Assembly: GCA_016703105.1 (NCBI GenBank)
Contig: JADJCS010000006.1
Location: forward strand, 124,001 to 188,000
DNA: 64,000 bases
DNA from: Flavobacteriales bacterium
GTDB lineage: Bacteria; Bacteroidota; Bacteroidia; Flavobacteriales_F; PHOS-HE28
Reading direction: 5' to 3'
Made by a program: the position numbers and the translations under genes. Shown piece after piece: positions 1 to 15,099 of this stretch; within the stretch, counting starts at the first letter, position 1, and the number at the start of each line of letters is the position of its first letter. The notes beneath the pieces were generated by a model. That model ran no database searches. It was not told the DNA's origin and worked only from the letters and a program-made list of their open reading frames with translations.

Positions 1-12
1 TGGGGGCGGGGT

Positions 13-2517
13 TCATCGGTCGAGCACCATCTGGATAGCGCCGATCAGATCTTCACGCTTGAAGGGTTTTGGAACATGCGCGTTCATGCCGGCACGCAGG
101 CATTCGTCCAGTTCGGCCTTCATCACGTTGGCGGTCATGGCAATGATGGGCACGCGCGACTTGTCGCCACCGAGAGCCAGGATCGCCTTGGTCGCATCGT
201 AGCCGTTCATCTCCGGCATCTGCACGTCCATCAGGATCACGTCGTAGACGTTCGCTTGGGCCATCTCCACCGCGATCCGCCCGTTCGCCGCCACATCCAC
301 CTGCACGCCGGGGATGGCATGGGCGAGTTCGTCCTGTGCCACCAGCACGTTGAAGTCATTGTCCTCGGCCAGCAGGATCCGGAGGTCGCGCAGCTCCCGC
401 TCAGCGCTTCCACTCCTACCCTGTGCCGGAGTCGTGTGTGCGTCGGTCGCGATCGCGTACGGGATCGTCACAGTGAAGGTGCTGCCCTTATCGCGTTCGC
501 TCTTCACATCGATGCTTCCACCCCATGCCTCGGCCAGTCTCTTGCTGATGGTGAGGCCCAAGCCGGTGCCGCCATACTTGCGGGTTGTGTCGCTGTAGGC
601 CTGGGTGAACTCCTCGAAGATCTTGTCCTGCCGGTCTTCGGGTATGCCGATGCCCGTGTCGATGACCTTGAGCACAAGCGTGCATTGATCAGCCTGGAGA
701 TCCGCAACCGATGCGCGAACAGCGACGCTTCCATGCTCCGTGAATTTCACCGCGTTGCCCGCCAGGTTCAGCACGATCTGGTTCAGGCGCGTTGGGTCGC
801 CCAGAAGCATTGCGGGCACGTCATCGGCGACGTGGACCTCAACGGCCAGCCCCTTCTCCTCGGCCTTGAAGCGCAGGATGTCGCGCACGTTGCCGATGAC
901 CTGTCGCGGATCGAAGGGGACCTTTTCCAGATCGATCTTCCCCGCCTCCAATTTGCTGAGGTCGAGAATGTCATTGAGGATCACCAGGAGGTTCTCGCTG
1001 CTCTGCTTGATCGCGCTGAGGTAGCGGTTCTGCTCGGGCGCATGCGCGTTGCGTTGAAGGATACCGGTCATACCCATGATGGCGTTCATGGGCGTGCGGA
1101 TCTCATGGCTCATGTTGGCCAGGAACTGTTGCTTGGACCTTTCGCTGCTTTCCGCTCGCCGCTGTGCCGCGGCGGCGCGGCGGCGTTGACGCTCCACGAG
1201 CACGAGGAGCAGGATGACAACGAACACGCCCGCGATGCTGATGTTCCGGATGGTCCGCTGCTGGGTGAGTTCGGCTGCGGCCAGTTGGTCCCGGTGCTGT
1301 TGTCGTACCAGTTCCTCCTTCCGTGTGCGCTCGAACTCGGTCTGCATGCGCAACTGAGTAAGGTCCTTCTCCTGACGTGCTTTCACGATCGAATCCGTTA
1401 TGGCATGCGAACGTGTGGCGGTCTCATAGGCTGATCCGAACCGGCCCAGCGCGGCATAGACCTTCGACAAGCCACTCAGGTGCTTTGCGGCTTCTTCCGT
1501 CGGTATTGGTTCATCCTTGTAGAGTTCGTGCGAGAGCAGATAATAGTGGAGCGCCTCACGCGGTCGGTCTTGCTTCAGCAGCAGGGCACCCATATGGTCA
1601 TAGGTGAGCGCGTTCCAAAGCGGTTCGGCTTCCTTGTTCAGGGCCAGCACTTGTTGGAACCACTGCATGGCTTCGTCCAATCGCCCTTGTTCCATGCGGA
1701 CCACCCCGATCCGGTCCATGTTCCATACCGTGTTCCCTTTGTCCTTCCTGCGCTTCGCGAATTCAAGCGCACGGGTGAAATGCACAACAGCCGCTTCCAT
1801 GTCGCCGTCGGCCTGCGCGTCCTCCCCCAAGTGGCCCCCGATGTCGATGAGCCATTCATGGTCCTGCAGTTTTTCCGCCAAGGCCGAGGCTTCGCGCATC
1901 ATGCGGCGCGCCTCCTCTTCGCGACCCTCGATCTTCAGCATGAGCGATAGGTCGTGGATGGCGATCATCAGGCTGCGGTCATCCTTGGCCAACTCCGCGG
2001 CCGCCAGCCCCTGATAGTATTCTCCCAAAGCCACGTCGTACTTGCCCTGCCCCTTGAAGGTCTCTCCACGCCAATGATGGATCTCGGCCAACATGACCTG
2101 ATCGTCCATGGCCTTGGCCATCGCAAGTGCGGAATCCATGAAGATGATGGCCTGACCCTTGGCCTTCGCCATGTCCTGCATGGAGCCTTTGGTGGTCATC
2201 GCCCGGTATTCGTGGATCATGCCTTGGCGCAATACCAGCTTCGCGCGGATCGCTCCTGCTAAAGGGCCCCGAGCGTATTCACGAGCTTGATCGAAACAGG
2301 CTATTGCCGAATCCCGTTCCTCGTAGAAGATCATGTCGCCGATCTTGATGAGCAGATCGGCTTTCTGAATGCTGTCCGTGGTGGTGCGCAGCTTGAGGAT
2401 CAGGCTGTCGCTATAGCCCAGTTGTGCCTCCGCGATCGTAGGAGCGATCCACAGAGAAAAGCAGAAAGCGACTGCGAAAGCGCCACGCTGCGAGTACGAT
2501 GGTCCTGTGTTAGCCAT
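13..2517 (-). CDS. TPR hybrid histidine kinase (834 aa)
   Basis: Predicted membrane-bound hybrid sensor kinase. The N-terminus (about 1-32) is a signal/anchor ending in an A-E-A-Q type cleavage site. TPR-like helical repeats fill about 40-390, followed by a short coiled coil and a membrane helix around 421-441. The kinase core starts with the H-box NMSHEIRTPMN (phospho-accepting His471). The ATPase domain shows the N-box (GDPTRLNQI, NAVKFTEHG), DTGIGIP and GGTGLGL motifs. A C-terminal receiver begins near 709 with phospho-acceptor Asp764 in LMDVQMPEMNG. It is the last gene of the five-gene minus-strand operon, 14 bp downstream of the preceding stop. A TPR sensor region instead of a PAS or ligand domain suggests sensing through protein contacts or periplasmic peptides; that is inference. 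The final receiver implies phosphotransfer through a separate HPt protein, and one is encoded at 14233-14580. Confidence 0.93.
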   Translation of the reverse strand: MANTGPSYSQRGAFAVAFCFSLWIAPTIAEAQLGYSDSLILKLRTTTDSIQKADLLIKIGDMIFYEERDSAIACFDQAREYARGPLAGAIRAKLVLRQGMIHEYRAMTTKGSMQDMAKAKGQAIIFMDSALAMAKAMDDQVMLAEIHHWRGETFKGQGKYDVALGEYYQGLAAAELAKDDRSLMIAIHDLSLMLKIEGREEEARRMMREASALAEKLQDHEWLIDIGGHLGEDAQADGDMEAAVVHFTRALEFAKRRKDKGNTVWNMDRIGVVRMEQGRLDEAMQWFQQVLALNKEAEPLWNALTYDHMGALLLKQDRPREALHYYLLSHELYKDEPIPTEEAAKHLSGLSKVYAALGRFGSAYETATRSHAITDSIVKARQEKDLTQLRMQTEFERTRKEELVRQQHRDQLAAAELTQQRTIRNISIAGVFVVILLLVLVERQRRRAAAAQRRAESSERSKQQFLANMSHEIRTPMNAIMGMTGILQRNAHAPEQNRYLSAIKQSSENLLVILNDILDLSKLEAGKIDLEKVPFDPRQVIGNVRDILRFKAEEKGLAVEVHVADDVPAMLLGDPTRLNQIVLNLAGNAVKFTEHGSVAVRASVADLQADQCTLVLKVIDTGIGIPEDRQDKIFEEFTQAYSDTTRKYGGTGLGLTISKRLAEAWGGSIDVKSERDKGSTFTVTIPYAIATDAHTTPAQGRSGSAERELRDLRILLAEDNDFNVLVAQDELAHAIPGVQVDVAANGRIAVEMAQANVYDVILMDVQMPEMNGYDATKAILALGGDKSRVPIIAMTANVMKAELDECLRAGMNAHVPKPFKREDLIGAIQMVLDR

Positions 2518-2531
2518 ACGCGTCCTAGGTT

Positions 2532-10014
<7,483 letters not shown>

Positions 10015-10018
<4 letters not shown>

Positions 10019-12768
10019 GTGGTGCGCAGTGCTTTGTTCATCGCGGTGCCGATGGCATCCATCAACTCCTGCTGTTTGAACGGCTTTGGCACATACCCGT
10101 CCATGCCTGCTTCCTTGCAGCGCTCCACCTCCTCCTTCAACACGTTCGCCGTCATGGCGATGATCGGGGTGCGCGACTTGTTGGGGCCGGAAATTTCCGG
10201 CCCCAATAGCGCGCGTATCGCCCTCGTGGCATCATAGCCGTTCATCTCGGGCATCTGCACGTCCATGAGGATCATGTCGTAGTCGTTGGTCTGTACCATC
10301 TCCACGGCGACGCGTCCGTTCGCCGCAACATCCACATGTACGCCGGGGATCGCATCGGCGAGTTCGTCCTGAGCTACCATGGCGTTGAATTCGTTGTCCT
10401 CGGCCAGTAAGATGCGGAGGTTCTTCAGCTCGGTTGCGGGTTGTGGTGTTACGGGTTGCGTGTTGAACGCACCAGCTGTTCCTGTTGGGATCGCATACGG
10501 AATGCTCACCGTGAACGTACTTCCCTTGCCCTGCTCGCTGATCACCGTGATGCTGCCGCCTTGCATCTCCGCAAGTCGCTTGCTGATGGTGAGGCCCAGA
10601 CCCGTGCCGCCATACTTGCGCGTGGTGTCGCTGTAGGCCTGGGTGAACTCCTCGAAGACCTTGTCCAAGCGATCCGCCGGAATGCCGATGCCCGTGTCGG
10701 AGACCGCGATCGATAGCGCACCATCGGACCATTTCGCGGCCATGGAGACGGATCCGCGATCCGCGAATTTGATCCCATTGCCCGCCAGGTTCAGCACGAT
10801 CTGGTTCAAGCGGGTGGGATCGCCTTGCAGCGAGCGAGGAACATCGTCATTGATGCTCACCTCCAGCGCAAGGCCCTTCTCCTCGGCTTTGAACCGAAGA
10901 ATGTCACGCACGTTACCGATGACCTGTCGCGGGTCGAAGGGCACTTGCTCCAGCTCGACCTTTCCAGCCTCGAGCTTGCTCAGGTCCAGGATGTCGTTGA
11001 GGATCACCAGCAGGTTCTCGCTGCTCTGCGCGATCGCGTTGATGTATTTGTCCTGTTCGGGTGCATGCGCGTTGCGTTTCAGGATGCCGCTCATGCCCAC
11101 GATGGCGTTCATCGGCGTACGGATCTCGTGGCTCATGTTGGCTAGGAACTGCTGCTTGAACCGCTCGCTGGCCTCGGCGCGCTGTCGCAATCGGTCCGCC
11201 TCCACGTTCGCGCGACGTACGAAGCGCAATCTGTTCCACAAGCCACCCGCCAACAACAGCACACCGATGCCGGCGAAAAGGAGGATGTTGCGTCGGGAAC
11301 GTTCACGTGCTACCGCGGCTTCGTTCTCCAATTCCATCCGCCGTTGTTCGCCAGCATGGGCAAGGCTGTCCGCAAGCGTCCTTTTCGCATAGTCATACTG
11401 GAATTCCTGGCGCATCAATTCCTCCTTGTTCTCCTCGCTCCGTATGCTATCGCGCAAACCGATGTACAACTCATGCATCAGTAATGCGCTGTCGGATCGA
11501 CCGAGGGCTTTGTAGGATCGGTATAGGATCTCGGCGAGGTCCATGGTAAGATCCACTCGCCCGATCCCCTGCGCGAGCTGCATGCCATTGTTGCCGTACT
11601 TTATGGCCCTGAGGTGGTCGCCTTGGTCCTGATGGTTGAGTGCGATGTTGTTCAAGCAAATGGTCTTGCTCGACTTGTTCCCGAGCTCATCGGCGATGCG
11701 CAGGCTTCGGGTGTAGTGGTCCAATGCCAGGGCGTATTCACCTGATTCCCGGTAAACATCCCCGATGTTGTTGAGGGCCCTTCCGACGCCACCTCTATTG
11801 CCCAGCTCCACCTCGATCCTCAGGCGGCGTGTGTAATGATCGAGCGCCTTGGCGTGATCGCCCTGTTCGCTGTAGATGTTCCCGATGTTGTTCAGGGATC
11901 TTGCGATATCAGCCTGGTCGCCGAGCTCTTCATTGATCTTCAGGCTCCGGGTGAAGTAGTCCATCGCCCTGACCGGATCGCCCTGTTCCCGATACACCGT
12001 TCCGATATTGTTCAGGACACTCGAGACACTGCTCCTATCGCCGAACTCCTCATTGATCCTCAGGCTGCGGGTGTAGTGCTCGACCGCGCGGGCGTGATCG
12101 CCCTGCTCCTGGTAAATGATCCCGAGGTTGTTCAGCGAAGTGGCGATCCCCTTCCGGTTCCCGAGGCGCTCCTCGATCTTCAGGCTTCGCATGTAGTGAT
12201 CGATCGCCATGATCAGATCGCCCTGGTCCCGGTAAACACCTCCCATGCTGTTCAGGGTCGCTGCAAGGCCGGTCTGGTCGTCCAAACTCTCCTTGATCCT
12301 TAAACTGCGGGTATAGTGATCGATCGCCTGGGCATGATCCCCGAGCTTCCTGTAGATGGACCCCAAGCTGTGTAGGCAACTTGCGATACCCTGCTTGTTG
12401 CCGATCTCTTCGCTGATCTTCAGACCGCGGGCGCATTGATCGAGGGCGTTCGTCAATTCCCCGTTGATCTTGAAGGCCTGCCCCTGTAGGTTGAGGGCCC
12501 GTGCCATCTGGTTCTTCAACCCGGTCTTTCCGGCCAGGTCGACCATCCGCTGCGCATAGTGGATCGCGCTGTCGGGTTGCGTGTCGAGGTAACCACCGAA
12601 TACGATATCGTACATCGCGCTCAACCGGAGCGTATCCGCTGCCCGTGGGTTGTTCCACACCGCCCACAGCGAGTCGTTCTCCGCCTTGGGCAAGGTGCTT
12701 TGCGCATCTGCGCCGACGCCGCCCAGAACGACCAGCATATAGACCGCTATGCGCAACCGCCTTGTCAC
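10015..12768 (-). CDS. TPR hybrid histidine kinase with palindrome-encoded receiver insert (917 aa)
   Basis: A signal peptide (about 1-22) is followed by roughly nine TPR units. Their DNA is a strikingly regular 120-bp tandem repeat from about 11700 to 12420; the same phrase recurs at 11701, 11821, 11941, 12061, 12181 and 12301. A coiled coil and membrane helix (about 497-518) lead to HisKA (His547), an ATPase domain (DTGIGIP, GGTGLGL) and a receiver (Asp836). The ATPase-receiver linker carries a low-complexity TQPVTPQPATE stretch. The receiver contains an extra segment (about 855-863, LGPEISGPN) encoded by a perfect 26-bp palindrome that the three paralogous receivers lack. It is second in the operon, overlapping the response regulator gene by 4 bp on one side and the propeller kinase on the other. 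Confidence 0.94.
10181..10206. repeat. perfect 26-bp palindrome inside a receiver domain
   Basis: The 13-base arm TTGGGGCCGGAAA is followed directly by its exact reverse complement. It lies in frame in the kinase gene 10015-12768, where the paralogues read RALGGDKSR or RALDGAKSR and this one reads RAL-LGPEISGPN-KSR. The net gain is six residues in the loop between helix 3 and strand 4 of the receiver fold, on the side away from the phospho-Asp. Confidence 0.92.
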
Positions 12769-13412
12769 GGTGTGTACAGTCCTTTGCTCATGGCATACAC
12801 CACTATCCCCGCCGTATTGCGCGCTCCGATCTTCTGGAGGATGTTGTTGCGGTAGCCTTCCACCGTGCGCGGGCTCAGGAAAAGCTTGCCGGCGATCTCC
12901 GTGGTGGTGAGCTCCTGGCAGATCAGTCGTAGCACATCGAGTTCACGCTCGGTGAGCGGCTCCACATCGCTGAACGTTGGTTTGATCTTCTCCTTCTTCA
13001 CCAGGCCGTGCAACATCACACGGCTCACCATCTCACTGAAGTGGTAGCCGCTGGTGGATACCGATCGCACCGCGTTCTCGATCTCGTCCGGCTCGGCGGT
13101 CTTCAGCACGTAGCCGTTGGCGCCCAGCTCCATGAGGTGTACGATGAACTTCTCCTCGCCATGCATGCTCAATACGATCACCTTCACGTCGGGATGTTCT
13201 GCGCGCAAGCGCTTCATGGTGTCCATGCCATTGAGCACTGGCATCTCCAGATCGAGCAGCACGATGTCTATCGCGTTGCCTTTGAGCCCTGTCAGCAGTT
13301 CTTCACCGTTGGAGCATTCGAAGACCACCTGCGCGTCCGGCATGTCCCGAAGCAGCATCACCAGTCCACGGCGGAACATCACCTGGTCATCGGCAAGGGC
13401 GAGTTTGATCAT
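12765..13412 (-). CDS. NarL/LuxR-family response regulator (215 aa)
   Basis: Receiver plus LuxR-type helix-turn-helix. The receiver begins MIKLALADDQVMFRRG with the acidic pair in ADD and phospho-acceptor Asp54 (LLDLEMP). The C-terminal HTH (about 145-210) has the family phrase LTERELDVLRLICQELTTTEIAGKLFLSPRTVEGYRNNI. The ATG at 13412 is chosen because it starts directly at the receiver; the reading frame stays open further upstream to 13514 with a sequence that looks like non-coding DNA. It is the first gene of the kinase operon and overlaps the next gene by 4 bp. It is the obvious DNA-binding output, reached directly or via the HPt protein. Inverted-repeat half-sites lie just upstream (13447-13477). 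Confidence 0.93.
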   Translation of the reverse strand: MIKLALADDQVMFRRGLVMLLRDMPDAQVVFECSNGEELLTGLKGNAIDIVLLDLEMPVLNGMDTMKRLRAEHPDVKVIVLSMHGEEKFIVHLMELGANGYVLKTAEPDEIENAVRSVSTSGYHFSEMVSRVMLHGLVKKEKIKPTFSDVEPLTERELDVLRLICQELTTTEIAGKLFLSPRTVEGYRNNILQKIGARNTAGIVVYAMSKGLYTP

Positions 13413-13446
13413 GGGTCCAAGGTCGGGCAAGTGAAAATACGCGAGA

Positions 13447-13477
13447 CCCGTATTTCTACGGGACCTGCATTTCCCGT
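13447..13477. promoter_or_regulatory. candidate operator: three CCCGTA/TACGGG half-sites
   Basis: The sequence shows CCCGTA, 4 bp, TACGGGA, then 8 bp and TCCCGT, i.e. two overlapping perfect inverted repeats (CCCGTA-N4-TACGGG and ACGGGA-N8-TCCCGT) in the 147-bp gap between the divergent genes at 13412 and 13560. The position suits a binding site for a dimeric regulator, perhaps the NarL-type protein itself (inference). A hairpin role in RNA is the alternative. Confidence 0.4.
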
Positions 13478-13559
13478 GTATCCGCGCTGGCGGTGGCCTG
13501 CGTTGCAAAGGCACTTTTGTCCCGTCGGTCAGCGATCAAAGCGTACACCGACCAGCGCA

Positions 13560-14090
13560 ATGAAAGATCTGATCCTCCCCACCATGCTCACCGCCTTCGC
13601 AACCCCGCTCCTGGCCCAAGGTTCCATGATCCCCACGAACAACTGGCTCGCCGCCCACCAGCAGACCATCGGGGCCACTATCCCGGCCAACTGGCTGCAA
13701 GATCTGGACACCGATGCCCTAGAGGTATATGTCACTCCCGAGAAGACCCTCGTGCTGGTGGACCGCAGCCCGATCATTGCGGAGAACGGGGAAGCCTATC
13801 TCCGCAAGGGCGTACAGGGTCTGGGGGGAACTCACCTGAGCCTGGTCGGCGAGGTGGAGAGCATCAACGATGATGTGCTGCACGGTGTGTACAGCGGCTT
13901 GATCGGTGGCACGGCCGTGCTTATGGACCAATACGTGCAGCTCCGCAACGGATCGCCCATCACCATTGTGCGCATGGTGAGCCGAGTGAACGGCCCGGCG
14001 CCTGCGGATATCGTGGGGCAGGAACAACTGGCGCTTGAAATGATCGGCGCACCAGAGGAGAACATCGAACCGGCCCTGACGAAGAATTGA
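13560..14090 (+). CDS. secreted protein of unknown function (176 aa)
   Basis: The ATG at 13560 gives a clean signal peptide (MKDLILPTMLTAFATPLLAQ); the frame is open further upstream but that part is antisense to the response regulator. The mature part is a compact acidic domain with alternating hydrophobic strands (LEVYVTPEKTLVLVDRSPI, GGTHLSLVGEVESIND, NGSPITIVRMVSRV). No cysteines, T9SS tail or lipobox are seen, so it is probably periplasmic or released. I do not recognise the family. It is divergent from the regulator/kinase operon and could share its control region. Confidence 0.7.
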   Translation: MKDLILPTMLTAFATPLLAQGSMIPTNNWLAAHQQTIGATIPANWLQDLDTDALEVYVTPEKTLVLVDRSPIIAENGEAYLRKGVQGLGGTHLSLVGEVESINDDVLHGVYSGLIGGTAVLMDQYVQLRNGSPITIVRMVSRVNGPAPADIVGQEQLALEMIGAPEENIEPALTKN

Positions 14091-14093
14091 ACG

Positions 14094-14228
14094 GATCGTC
14101 ATCCCAGAGGCCGGGCGATCGACGATCGCGGGACCCGGCCATCCGGGATCTCTAGCCGAAGCACCGTTAAAGATCACGGATGCCATGGCGCCGACGCTTC
14201 GCCTCCCCAGGGCTCTGGGATGACGATC
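14094..14228. repeat. 135-bp element with 16-bp perfect terminal inverted repeats
   Basis: The left end GATCGTCATCCCAGAG (14094-14109) and right end CTCTGGGATGACGATC (14213-14228) are exact reverse complements. The interior has further self-complementary stretches (around CGATCGACGATCG and the two CCGG-rich blocks). It fills the gap between the 3' ends of the convergent genes ending at 14090 and 14233, so it can act as a two-sided hairpin terminator and may be a miniature REP/MITE-like repeat. The GATCTTTAACGGTGC stretch of its reverse strand resembles the repeats at 62761 and 63716. Confidence 0.75.
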
Positions 14229-14232
14229 GTCC

Positions 14233-14580
14233 TCAAGGATGGCCGGGCTGTGCGCGCAGTTCAGCCATCACCTTTTCATTCAGGGCGAGCGCCTCGTTCA
14301 CCTGCTCCGCACATGCGGCGGCACCATCGGCGCGGGCTTGTTGTTCGATGGACGCGAGCAGGTCGAACAAGCGTTGCGCTCCCATGTAGTTCACCTGTGG
14401 ACGCAGACTGTGCGCCGCCACGGCCAGGCCATCGGCATCTCCTGCGGATTGAAGAGCTTGCAGTCTTGCGAAAAGATCCGGCGCGCCCTGGACGTACATG
14501 CCGATGTACTTCGCCATGCGGTCGCGGTCGCCCTTGCAGAAACGTTCGAGGTACTCCAGATCGATGTGGCTTGTTCCCAT
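14233..14580 (-). CDS. HPt phosphotransfer protein (115 aa)
   Basis: Small all-helical protein. The phosphotransfer motif is AVAAHSLRPQVNYMGAQRL, with His57 as the expected phosphorylated residue. Free-standing HPt proteins accept phosphate from the receiver of hybrid kinases and pass it to a response regulator. Four such hybrid kinases are encoded 0.2-14 kb away, making this their likely partner. The ATG at 14580 starts at MGTSHIDLEYLERFC; the frame continues upstream, but there it is antisense to the divergent receiver gene. A TACTTTCC box lies only 4 bp upstream, suggesting a very short or absent leader. Confidence 0.85.
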   Translation of the reverse strand: MGTSHIDLEYLERFCKGDRDRMAKYIGMYVQGAPDLFARLQALQSAGDADGLAVAAHSLRPQVNYMGAQRLFDLLASIEQQARADGAAACAEQVNEALALNEKVMAELRAQPGHP

Positions 14581-14612
14581 GGGCGGAAAGTAGCGCGTTC
14601 GGCCTGTCCTGC

Positions 14613-14620
14613 TACCTTGG
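14613..14620 (+). promoter_or_regulatory. candidate Bacteroidota -7 box (TACCTTGG)
   Basis: TACCTTGG ends 15 bp before the ATG of the receiver gene at 14636 and resembles the Bacteroidota -7 consensus TAnnTTTG. No clear -33 TTTG is visible. It would imply a leader of about 10 nt. Confidence 0.35.
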
Positions 14621-14635
14621 GCGCACATCAGCACC

Positions 14636-15016
14636 ATGGCCGACAAGAAGATCTTCATTGTGGACGACGACGCGATGCTCGCCACCATGCTCGCCGACCA
14701 TGTTCGTGGGACGACCCCGCACCAGGTGTCGGTCTTCCACACCGGCGAGGAATGTCTGGCGCAATTGCACCTCCATCCGGACCTGGTGCTCCTGGACTAC
14801 TACTTGAACTCCGTAGTGAAGGACGCCGCCGATGGTATGCGGATCCTGGAGAAGATAAAGAAGCTCGACCGCCAGGTGCATGTGATCATGCTCAGCAGCC
14901 AGACACAATACGGTATCGCACTGCAGACCGTGCAGAAGGGCGCCGAGCAATATGTGATCAAGGGCAAGGACCAGTTCGACGAGATCGATCGGTTGGTGAA
15001 GGAGATGCTGGGTTAG
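14636..15016 (+). CDS. single-domain response regulator (126 aa)
   Basis: CheY-like stand-alone receiver with no output domain. It starts MADKKIFIVDDDAML with the Mg-binding acidic triplet. Asp54 lies in LVLLDYYLNS, the conserved Thr/Ser position appears in VIMLSSQ, and the Lys in YVIKGKD. Such receivers act as phosphate sinks, shuttles or protein-binding outputs. It is divergent from the HPt gene with 55 bp between start codons, so the two are probably co-controlled. With the HPt protein and the hybrid kinases it completes a multistep phosphorelay. Confidence 0.9.
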   Translation: MADKKIFIVDDDAMLATMLADHVRGTTPHQVSVFHTGEECLAQLHLHPDLVLLDYYLNSVVKDAADGMRILEKIKKLDRQVHVIMLSSQTQYGIALQTVQKGAEQYVIKGKDQFDEIDRLVKEMLG

Positions 15017-15049
15017 CGGCCGTACTCACTTTCGGCCCGCGCAGTTCAA

Positions 15050-15098
15050 CTACGCTCCTTCGGAGCTACGTCGAACAAAGTACATCTCCATCTCCCCG
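15050..15098 (-). pseudogene. remnant of a cyclase 3' end
   Basis: The minus strand reads GEMEMYFVRRSSEGA and stop: the terminal motif of the cyclase family here, immediately after the stop codon of the cyclase gene at 15100. Sixteen codons are all that remains, so it is either a partial duplication or debris of another copy. The last codons fall in a CGCTCCTTCGGAGC hairpin. Confidence 0.65.
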
Positions 15099-15099
15099 C

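Noticed and set aside
11700..12420. Regular 120-bp direct repeats as a possible CRISPR-like or satellite array
   Set aside because: The unit is 40 codons, in frame, and translates to TPR motifs.
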